Source of the DNA: Cognatilysobacter xinjiangensis
GTDB lineage: Bacteria; Pseudomonadota; Gammaproteobacteria; Xanthomonadales; Xanthomonadaceae
DNA length: 64,000 bases
Direction of reading: 5' to 3'
Assembly (NCBI RefSeq): GCF_014651995.1
Contig: NZ_BMXY01000001.1
Span: forward strand, 1,550,001-1,614,000
Of this stretch, positions 57,664-64,000 are shown in pieces (the first letter of the stretch is position 1; every line of letters starts with the position of its first letter). The notes beneath the pieces were generated by a model. That model saw only the letters and a program-made list of their open reading frames with translations. It was not told where the DNA came from and did not search any database. The position numbers and the translations under genes are program-made.

Positions 57664-58487
57664 TGCGCCAGGTCTTCTCCAGCGCCCGCCTCGAGAACGT
57701 CGAACGCGTCGCCGCGCTGCTGCGCGAGGCCGACATCGAGGTGCGCATCACCGATGGCCGCTCCTACAAGGGCGGCCGCCGCGCCACGATCAGCTACCGC
57801 GACCAAGGCGAAGCCGTGCGCCCTGCGCTGTGGGTGGTGCGTTCGGAGGACTCGGCGCGCGCGCGAGAGATCCTGCGCGACGCGGGCCTGCTCGATTCCA
57901 CCCGCCCGTCCGACGCCAAGCTCAGCTTCCGCTCGCAGTTCGGCGACGAGACCACGCGCACGCCCGCGCAGCGCCGCGCGACGCGCATCAAGCTCGCGCT
58001 GCTCGCCGGCATCGTGATCGTGGTCGTGATGGCCTTCTTCCGCACCGGCCGAACGCCGCTGCCGCCGCAGGTCGCCGCCGGCCCGTTCGACGGCCGCGCG
58101 GTGCCGATGCTGGTGCCGGTCGCGCAGGCCGTGCTGCAGAAGGAGATCGGCGCCGTGGACACGCCGGTGGCCTGCGTCGCCGTCGATCGCCGCGATGCGC
58201 CGCGCGAGGTGCGCGACGTCCTGCGCCCGCGCTCGGGCGAGACCATCGTGCCGGCCTCGCACTGCCAGCGAATCGCCGACGAGGACGTCGGCAGCGTGCA
58301 TCCGCCGTCGAAGCAGAAAGCCACGTTCGTCGAGGTCGACAGCTTCCGCCCGACAGGCCCGGAAGCCGGCACCGTCGAGTACACCGCCTATCACCACCGC
58401 ATGTGGGCCACCTACAAGACGCTCGAGGTCAAACGCGTCCAAGGCCGCTGGCAGGTGACTCGCACGCTGAAGACGGTCGCGCCCTGA
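57663..58487 (+). CDS. pathogenicity-like protein with a DUF2007-like N-terminus
   Basis: Function unknown. The 274-residue product has an N-terminal domain (1-85) with MRQVFSSARLENVERVAAL and ISYRDQG, resembling a Xanthomonas protein annotated as pathogenicity-like and the DUF2007 signalling domain. A single membrane helix (about 109-127, IKLALLAGIVIVVVMAFF) separates it from a presumably periplasmic C-terminal region without known motifs. It starts on the tesB stop and is followed one base later by the HAD gene. Confidence 0.68.
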   Translation: MRQVFSSARLENVERVAALLREADIEVRITDGRSYKGGRRATISYRDQGEAVRPALWVVRSEDSARAREILRDAGLLDSTRPSDAKLSFRSQFGDETTRTPAQRRATRIKLALLAGIVIVVVMAFFRTGRTPLPPQVAAGPFDGRAVPMLVPVAQAVLQKEIGAVDTPVACVAVDRRDAPREVRDVLRPRSGETIVPASHCQRIADEDVGSVHPPSKQKATFVEVDSFRPTGPEAGTVEYTAYHHRMWATYKTLEVKRVQGRWQVTRTLKTVAP

Positions 58488-58488
58488 C

Positions 58489-59130
58489 ATGCGCTACGAG
58501 CTTGCCGTGTTCGACCTCGACGGCACGCTTGCCGATTCGTTTCCATTCTTCGTGAGCGTGCAGAACACGCTCGCGCGCAGGCACGGCTTCGCCGAGATCC
58601 ATCCGGACGACGTCGAGCGCCTGCGCGCGCTGTCGCCGCGCGAGCTGATGCGGCACGTCGGCCTTCCGCGCTGGAAGCTGCCGTTCGTCGCGCGCGGCTT
58701 CATGCAGCTGATGCGCGAGCGCGCCGAGCCTGTGCCACTGTTCGACGGCATCGCCGACGCGATGGGCCGGCTGCACGCGCAGGGCGTGACGCTCGCGGTG
58801 GTCACCTCGAATGCCGTCGACAACGCGCGCGGTGCGCTGGGCGAGCCGCATTTCAGTCGCCTGCGCCACGTCGAATGCGGCGCGTCGATGTTCGGCAAGG
58901 CGCGTCGCCTGCGACGCGTGCTGAAGGCGACGGGGATACCCGCCGACCGCGCGATCTACGTCGGCGACCAGATTCCCGACGGCGAGGCCGCGCGCGCCGC
59001 CGGCATGGCATTCGGCGCGGTCGCCTGGGGCTATGCCTCGCGCGAAGGCCTCGCGCGCTGCGAGCCGAGCGAGTGGTTCGAGACGCCGGCCGAGCTCGTG
59101 CGCATCGCGGGCGCATCCACCGCGGCCTGA
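58489..59130 (+). CDS. HAD-superfamily phosphatase (Gph-like)
   Basis: 213 residues with the HAD motifs: D9 and D11 (VFDLDGTLADS), T in LAVVTSNAVD, K in MFGKARRL and the metal site VGDQIPDGEAARAAGM. A helical cap lies between motifs I and II. Related to phosphoglycolate phosphatases but substrate not readable. Last gene of the tesB unit; directly behind the pathogenicity-like gene. Confidence 0.85.
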   Translation: MRYELAVFDLDGTLADSFPFFVSVQNTLARRHGFAEIHPDDVERLRALSPRELMRHVGLPRWKLPFVARGFMQLMRERAEPVPLFDGIADAMGRLHAQGVTLAVVTSNAVDNARGALGEPHFSRLRHVECGASMFGKARRLRRVLKATGIPADRAIYVGDQIPDGEAARAAGMAFGAVAWGYASREGLARCEPSEWFETPAELVRIAGASTAA

Positions 59131-59136
59131 CAAAAA

Positions 59137-59160
59137 AGCCCGCGTCCGAAGACGCGGGCT
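59137..59160 (-). terminator. intrinsic terminator of the EF-hand gene
   Basis: Stem AGCCCGCGTC (59137-59146) with GACGCGGGCT (59151-59160). On the minus strand the loop is TTCG and six T follow. It is orientated for the EF-hand gene and can also block read-through from the HAD gene. Confidence 0.88.
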
Positions 59161-59184
59161 CCCTCGAAGCGACGAGGCCTGCGA

Positions 59185-59943
59185 TCAGCGCACGGCGGGC
59201 GCCGTGGCGCGCGCTTCGCGCATCTTCTGGAACGAGGCACGCATTTCCTCGCGAGTGATGTAGCCGTCGCGGTTCGCATCGAGCTGGTCGAAACGCTGCG
59301 CGAACGGCGAGCCCACGGCCTCGTTGCGGCTGATGCGGCCGTCGCCGTTCTTGTCGATCTTCGCCATGCCACCGCCGCGACCCATGCGCTGCGGACGCTC
59401 GGAAGCATCAAGGCGGCCGTCGCGGTTCTTGTCGAGCTGGTCGAAGCGCTGCGCGAACTGCGGGAATTTGGCGGCCTCGGTGCGATCGATCATGCCGTCC
59501 TTGTTGGCATCGAGCATCGCCATGCCGCGGCCGTGGCGGCCGTGGCCCTTGAACTGCGGACGCTCGGAGGCATCGATGCGGCCGTCGCGGTTCTTGTCGA
59601 GCTGGTCGAAGCGCTGCGCGAACTTCGGCAACTTGGCGGCCTCGGCGCGATCGATCACGCCGTCCTTGTTGGCATCGAGCATCGCCATGCCACCGCCGCG
59701 ATAGCCACGGCCCTTGAACTGCGGACGCTCGGAGGCATCGAGGCGGCCGTCGCGGTTCTTGTCGAGCTGGTCGAAGCGCTCGGCCAGGCGCGGATGCGCG
59801 GCCGCTTCGGCGCGACTGATGACGCCGTCGCCGTTAGCGTCCACGCGCGCCTTCTGCGCCGGTGCGGTGGCCGGAGCGGCGATGGCCACGCCCGCGGCAA
59901 GGACGGAGGCGATGGCGAGAACGAGGATGTTGGACTTCTTCAC
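59185..59943 (-). CDS. exported protein with eight EF-hand calcium-binding loops
   Basis: 252 residues: Sec signal peptide (1-23, LAAGVAIAAP), then eight canonical 12-residue loops beginning at D35, D61, D90, D116, D145, D171, D197 and D222, each with Asp at 1, 3 and 5 (or Asn) and Glu at 12. They are arranged as four two-loop units of about 55 residues joined by Gly/Arg-rich linkers, and the DNA repeats every about 165 bp, so the gene grew by tandem duplication. GTG start at 59943 with GGAG upstream. Probably a periplasmic or secreted calcium buffer or sensor; the partner is unknown. Confidence 0.82.
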   Translation of the reverse strand: MKKSNILVLAIASVLAAGVAIAAPATAPAQKARVDANGDGVISRAEAAAHPRLAERFDQLDKNRDGRLDASERPQFKGRGYRGGGMAMLDANKDGVIDRAEAAKLPKFAQRFDQLDKNRDGRIDASERPQFKGHGRHGRGMAMLDANKDGMIDRTEAAKFPQFAQRFDQLDKNRDGRLDASERPQRMGRGGGMAKIDKNGDGRISRNEAVGSPFAQRFDQLDANRDGYITREEMRASFQKMREARATAPAVR

Positions 59944-60069
59944 GTGGAGTGGCTCCGGTTGCGGGCGTTGCCGCCGATGCAGGTGGAAACGCCCGCCTTG
60001 CTGCGGCGTTGACGTGTTCCCTATCGCGTTCAGCCACGGGCCAGCCGCCGCGCGCGGTAAGCTGCCTGC

Positions 60070-60813
60070 ATGGGCAACACCCCGGCGCGCGAAGGCGAGG
60101 ATCTCCGCCTCTTCCATACGGGCCTGCACGAATGCGGCTACTGGCCGGAACGGCAGGCGCGCGACCTCGTGCTCGATCCGCGCGACCCGCGCCTGCCCGA
60201 CTGGTACCCGCTGGCCCTCGGGTGGGGCTTCCGCCGCTCCGGCGACATCGTCTACCGGCCGCACTGCGCCAGCTGTCGCGCGTGCACGCCGGTGCGCATT
60301 CCAGTCGATGCCTTCGCGCCCAACCGCAGCCAGCGCAAGAACCTGCGCCGCAATGCCGATGTGCTGATGCGTATCTGCCCGGCCGAGCGCACCGAGGAGC
60401 ATCTCGAGCTCTACCGCCGCTATCTCTCCACGCGCCACGCCGGCGGCGGGATGGACGGCCACGGTGGCACCGAGTTCGACCAGTTCCTCGTCGGCCGCTG
60501 GAGCCGCACGCGTTTCCTCGAATTCCGCACCGACACGCCCGAGCACCGCCTGCTCGCGGTGGCCGTCACCGACATGACGCCGGACGCGCTGTCGGCCGTC
60601 TACACGTTCTATGACCCGGCCGAAGCCGACCGCGGCCTTGGCACGTACGCGATCCTGCGCCAGCTGCAATGGGCCGCTGACGAGGGCCGCGCGCATCTCT
60701 ACCTCGGCTACTGGATCGCCGGCCACGCGAAGATGGACTACAAGCGGCGCTTCCGCCCGCTGGAAGCCTTCGACGGCCGCCAGTGGCTGCCTTTCCCCGA
60801 CGAGATCCCATGA
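60070..60813 (+). CDS. bpt: aminoacyl-tRNA-protein transferase (Ate/Bpt)
   Basis: Adds an amino acid (leucine in Bpt) to N-terminal Asp or Glu, marking proteins for ClpS-ClpAP. 247 residues with [19 protein letters not shown], the cysteine cluster [23 protein letters not shown] and [22 protein letters not shown]. The short length fits the bacterial Bpt group. The stop overlaps the next start (ATGA). Confidence 0.92.
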   Translation: MGNTPAREGEDLRLFHTGLHECGYWPERQARDLVLDPRDPRLPDWYPLALGWGFRRSGDIVYRPHCASCRACTPVRIPVDAFAPNRSQRKNLRRNADVLMRICPAERTEEHLELYRRYLSTRHAGGGMDGHGGTEFDQFLVGRWSRTRFLEFRTDTPEHRLLAVAVTDMTPDALSAVYTFYDPAEADRGLGTYAILRQLQWAADEGRAHLYLGYWIAGHAKMDYKRRFRPLEAFDGRQWLPFPDEIP

Positions 60814-62039
60814 CCCGAATGCTTACGGCCGCGCTGCTCGTCGCGGCGCTGCTCCTGGTCGCCGCCTGCGTGCGCGTGCGCACCCACGGCGACCGCGACG
60901 CCTGGGCGCGCGACACGCTCGCCAACGGCCCGGCCGCGCTGCGCATCGCCACCTACAACACCTCGCTCAACGACGACCGCGCGGGCGGCCTGGTCGCGCG
61001 GCTCGAAGCCGGCGACGCCAATGCGATGAAGGTCGCCGCCGTGCTGCAGCGCGTGCGGCCGGACGTCGTACTGCTCAACGAGTTCGACTACGACGAGGCG
61101 CATCGCGCCGCCGACCTCTTCCAGCAGCGCTACCTCGACGTGCGGCAGGCGGGCGGCGGCGAGGCGCTGCGCTATCCGTACCGCTACCTGGCGCCGGTCA
61201 ACACGGGCGTGCCCAGCGGTTACGACCTCGACCGCAACGGGCGCGTCGGCGGCGACGGCCGCGAGGCGGGCAACGATGCCTGGGGCTTCGGCCTTCATCC
61301 CGGCCAGTACGGGATGCTGGTGCTGTCGCGGTATCCGATCGCGAGCAGCGAGGCGCGCACGTTCCAGCGCTTCCGCTGGAAGGACCTGCCCGGCGCGCGC
61401 GCGCCGCGCGACCCGAAGACCGGGGAGGCCTGGTACGCGCCGGAGGTATGGGCCCGCTTCCCGCTGTCGTCGAAGTCGCACTGGGACCTGCCGATCGACA
61501 CACCGGCCGGCCGCATCCACGTACTGGCCGCGCATCCCACGCCGCCGGTGTTCGACGGCCCGGAGAACCGCAACGGCCTGCGCAACCACGACGAAATCCG
61601 CTTCTGGGCCGAGTACCTGTCGTCGGGCGACCGGCCCTGGCTCTGCGACGACGCGGGCCGCTGCGGCGGCCTGGCGGCCGAAGCCGCGTTCGTGATCCTC
61701 GGCGACCACAACGCCGATCCCGTGGACGGCGACGGCGAGCCGGGCGCCGCGGCACAGATGATCGACCACCCGCGCGTCAACGCCGCCGTGGCGCCGACCA
61801 GCGAGGGCGCGGCCGAGCGCGCACGCGAGTACGGCTTTCCGCGTCGTGGCGACGTCGCCACGCACACCGGCGACTTCGGTCCGAACACGGGCACGCTGCG
61901 GCTGGACTACGTGCTGCCGTCGAAGAACCTGCCTGTGCGCGGCGGCGGCGTGTTCTGGCCGGAGAAGGGCGCGCCTGGTAGCGAACTGCTCGACGCCAGC
62001 GACCATCACCTGGTCTGGCTGGACATCGGGCCGCGTTAG
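60810..62039 (+). CDS. lipoprotein of the endonuclease/exonuclease/phosphatase family
   Basis: 409 residues with lipobox LVAAC (C20). EEP fold elements: [56 protein letters not shown] and [12 protein letters not shown] loop D139-L-D-R-N-G144 looks like a calcium-binding site. Substrates in the family are nucleic acids or phosphoesters; which one is unknown. It overlaps the ate stop (ATGA). Extracytoplasmic by its signal. Confidence 0.85.
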   Translation: MTRMLTAALLVAALLLVAACVRVRTHGDRDAWARDTLANGPAALRIATYNTSLNDDRAGGLVARLEAGDANAMKVAAVLQRVRPDVVLLNEFDYDEAHRAADLFQQRYLDVRQAGGGEALRYPYRYLAPVNTGVPSGYDLDRNGRVGGDGREAGNDAWGFGLHPGQYGMLVLSRYPIASSEARTFQRFRWKDLPGARAPRDPKTGEAWYAPEVWARFPLSSKSHWDLPIDTPAGRIHVLAAHPTPPVFDGPENRNGLRNHDEIRFWAEYLSSGDRPWLCDDAGRCGGLAAEAAFVILGDHNADPVDGDGEPGAAAQMIDHPRVNAAVAPTSEGAAERAREYGFPRRGDVATHTGDFGPNTGTLRLDYVLPSKNLPVRGGGVFWPEKGAPGSELLDASDHHLVWLDIGPR

Positions 62040-62045
62040 GCGGCC

Positions 62046-62468
62046 TCAGCCTTCCGGCGGGCCGCGGCGGTCGTCGCCCGCCGAGGCATTCGCGCCCGAC
62101 GGCCTCGTTGCATGCGGCATCGCGGTCGACGGCGCCTCCGGCGCAGGCGCATCAGGTCCCACCGCTGGCAGCGCGGTGAGCCCGGGCTCCAGGTGCGTGG
62201 CTGCGAAGCCGAACGCCGTGCTGGTGCGCATCGACGCGATCATGCGCACCATGCCGGTCGGCACCATCACTTCGATCTCCGCATCCTGTGCGTTCTCGGG
62301 GCGCGAGCGCAGCGTCATCTCGACGAAGGCGCCACTGGTATCGACCTCGATGCAGGGAATGTGCAGCCCGCCCGGCCCCTCCTCCAGCAGCGGCTTGATG
62401 GCGGCGCCCAGAACCTCGATGGCCTGGTCGTACAGGAATACGGCATAGCCGTCGGTGGTTTCGCTCAT
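62046..62468 (-). CDS. uncharacterised protein, paralogue of the 11123-11404 product
   Basis: 140 residues: a conserved domain (1-95) that aligns with the 11123-11404 product and a Pro/Ala-rich, probably disordered tail of about 45 residues. Shared positions include VFL 10-12, P26, C39, VD 42-43, AFVE 47-50, PE 57-58 and VP 69-70. No signal peptide. It lies seven bases after the purT stop, in the same direction, and converges with the EEP gene. Confidence 0.65.
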   Translation of the reverse strand: MSETTDGYAVFLYDQAIEVLGAAIKPLLEEGPGGLHIPCIEVDTSGAFVEMTLRSRPENAQDAEIEVMVPTGMVRMIASMRTSTAFGFAATHLEPGLTALPAVGPDAPAPEAPSTAMPHATRPSGANASAGDDRRGPPEG

Positions 62469-62475
62469 GCGGCCC

Positions 62476-63675
62476 TCAGCGTAGATCGATGGTCAGCGCG
62501 GCCGCGGCCTGCCGCGCGCGCTCGCGCGCATCTTCCACGTCGGCGCCGAGCGCGAGCGTGACGGCCACGCGCCGCTGCCCCGCCACGCGCGGCTTGCCGA
62601 ACAGGCGCAGGTGCGTGTCCGGATGCGACAGCGCTTCACCGAGGTTGCCGAACACCGGCACCCCGTGGCCCTCGGCCAGTACCGCGCAGGAAGCCGCCGC
62701 GCCGTACTCGCGGATCGCCGGTACAGGCAGGCCGAGGATGGCGCGCGCGTGCAGTGCGAACTCGGAGAGATCCTGCGCGACCAGCGTCACCAGCCCGGTG
62801 TCGTGCGGGCGCGGCGAGACCTCGCTGAACCAGACCTCGTCGCCGCGCACGAACAGCTCGACGCCGAACAGGCCCCAGCCGCCGAGCTCCTCGGTGATCG
62901 AACGCGCGATGCGCTGCGCGGTGGCCAGCGCGCGCGTGCTCATCGGCTGCGGCATCCAGCTCTCGCGGTAGTCGCCGTCGCGCTGCAGGTGGCCGACCGG
63001 CGCGCAGAAGGTGGTGCCGCCCGCGTGGCGCACGGTGAGCAGCGTGATCTCGTAGTCGAACTCGACGAAGCCCTCCACGATCACGCGCCCCGCGCCGGCG
63101 CGGCCGCCCGTCTGCGCGTATTCCCAGGCACGGTCGACCTCGCCCTCGGCGCGCACCGTCGACTGGCCCTTGCCCGAAGACGACATCACCGGCTTGACGA
63201 CGCACGGCAGTCCGACGGCCTTCACCGCCTCCACGTATTCCTCGTAGGTGTCGACGAAGCGGTAAGGCGAGGTCGGCAGGCTGAGCGTCTCGGCGGCGAG
63301 GCGGCGGATGCCCTCGCGGTCCATGCTCAGGCGCGTGGCGCGCGCGGTGGGCACGATGCGGGTGGGCGTGCCGTCCTCCCGGTATTGCAGTTCCAGCTCC
63401 ACCAGCGTCTGGGTGTGGATGGCCTCGATCTCGGGCACCACCAGATGCGGCCTCTCGAGGTCGATGAGCTTGCGGATCGCCTCGCCGTCGAGCATGTCCA
63501 GCACGTGGCTGCGGTGCGCGACGTGCATCGCGGGCGCGTCGGCATAGCGATCGGCGGCGATCACCTCGCAGCCCAGGCGCTGCAGCTCGATGGCGACCTC
63601 CTTGCCCAGCTCGCCCGAGCCGAGCAGGAGCACGCGCGTGGCATGCGGGGAAAGCGGCGTTCCGATCGTCGGCAT
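62476..63675 (-). CDS. purT: formate-dependent phosphoribosylglycinamide formyltransferase
   Basis: Third step of purine synthesis using formate and ATP. The 399-residue product is an ATP-grasp protein with [20 protein letters not shown], the ATP site [38 protein letters not shown] for metal binding, and a C-terminal [16 protein letters not shown]. Start [15 protein letters not shown] is standard; a longer in-frame start lies 31 codons upstream and is rejected. Confidence 0.95.
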   Translation of the reverse strand: MPTIGTPLSPHATRVLLLGSGELGKEVAIELQRLGCEVIAADRYADAPAMHVAHRSHVLDMLDGEAIRKLIDLERPHLVVPEIEAIHTQTLVELELQYREDGTPTRIVPTARATRLSMDREGIRRLAAETLSLPTSPYRFVDTYEEYVEAVKAVGLPCVVKPVMSSSGKGQSTVRAEGEVDRAWEYAQTGGRAGAGRVIVEGFVEFDYEITLLTVRHAGGTTFCAPVGHLQRDGDYRESWMPQPMSTRALATAQRIARSITEELGGWGLFGVELFVRGDEVWFSEVSPRPHDTGLVTLVAQDLSEFALHARAILGLPVPAIREYGAAASCAVLAEGHGVPVFGNLGEALSHPDTHLRLFGKPRVAGQRRVAVTLALGADVEDARERARQAAAALTIDLR

Positions 63676-63782
63676 GGGGCGGCGTCCAGCGGAAAACGCA
63701 CAGTCTAGGACGCGCATCGGCAGCCGGCATCCGTCACGCGGATGTCGTCGATGCGCGTGCGCATGCATGCGATCCTGTGCGC

Positions 63783-64000
63783 ATGGGTCGACGCCGGGTC
63801 TGGGGCAAGGGAATCGTCATCGCGGGCGCCGTGCTCGCGGCGGCGGCGTGCTCGCGCAACCCGACCGGCAGCGGCGATACCCGCGTGACCGGGCTGATGC
63901 TCGACCCGCAGCTGCGCGAGACCAGCGGGCTGGTGGTCTCGAGGCGCCACCGCGGCATCCTCTGGCTGCACGACGATGGCGGCAATCCCGCGCGCCTGTT
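63783..64000 (+). CDS. lipoprotein, truncated by the window end
   Basis: Only the first 72 codons are present and the frame is open to the edge. The product begins with a basic n-region and a lipobox AAAC (C23). The mature start contains [19 protein letters not shown] and [14 protein letters not shown], which resembles the first blade of a beta-propeller-like secreted protein. No family can be named with confidence from this fragment. Confidence 0.6.
   Translation, partial: MGRRRVWGKGIVIAGAVLAAAACSRNPTGSGDTRVTGLMLDPQLRETSGLVVSRRHRGILWLHDDGGNPARL

Noticed and set aside
59185-59943. The 165-bp repeats as a CRISPR-like or non-coding repeat array
   Set aside because: The repeats are in frame, encode EF-hand loops and lie in a gene with signal peptide, start and terminator.

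Overview
The window is a GC-rich, densely coding stretch of a gammaproteobacterial core chromosome. Gene content and order point to the Xanthomonadaceae (Lysobacteraceae), for example Lysobacter, Luteimonas or a relative. The clues are phoB-phoR-ppk-ppx in one overlapping operon, an NAD-type isocitrate dehydrogenase, the tig-clpP-clpX-lon-hupB-tRNA-ppiD block, a Kdo kinase (kdkA) beside a family 9 glycosyltransferase, and creB-creC-creD. The genus is an inference. I see no prophage, insertion sequence, CRISPR array, plasmid origin or secretion island.

Layout. 0-7.4 kb: a small membrane protein and a YceF-type Maf pyrophosphatase, a convergent GT-C membrane glycosyltransferase, then MoxR ATPase, DUF58, transglutaminase and a Slp-like lipoprotein. 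7.4-11 kb: dnaX-ybaB-recR-HIT on the minus strand, then tRNA-Ser(GGA) and the SRP RNA on the plus strand. 11-14.7 kb: envelope genes (metallo-beta-lactamase-fold enzyme, kdkA, GT9, a DUF6165-like protein) and tRNA-Ser(CGA). 14.8-22 kb: PP2C phosphatase, dnaQ, rnhA, gloB, an MltD-like transglycosylase, fabI and ppiD. 22-31 kb: a minus-strand proteostasis block (tig, clpP, clpX, lon, hupB) with three tRNAs downstream and five upstream.

31-44 kb: BI-1 family protein, icd, an AhpD-like protein, glutaredoxin, a BepA-like protease, then two two-component systems. phoB-phoR is joined to ppk and ppx; creB-creC precedes creD. 44-52 kb: rlmJ, DUF808, GNAT, mfd and three small exported proteins. 52-64 kb: pirin, rlmL, an esterase, a MOSC protein, an AmpD-like amidase, tesB, a pathogenicity-like protein, a HAD phosphatase, an eight-EF-hand protein, ate, a secreted EEP-family enzyme, an uncharacterised small protein, purT and a truncated lipoprotein at the right edge.

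Regulation readable by eye includes a Pho box in front of phoB, a CreB-type direct repeat in front of creD, a sigma-32 promoter in front of lon, a sigma-E-like promoter in front of the BepA-like gene, good sigma-70 promoters for two tRNA transcripts, and many intrinsic-terminator or long hairpin structures. The region is mostly housekeeping. The least explained items are two small proteins 51 kb apart that appear to be paralogues, the eight-EF-hand exported protein, a HIT protein that has lost the first histidine of its motif, and several structured non-coding stretches. All promoter, terminator and motif calls were made by eye without any search.
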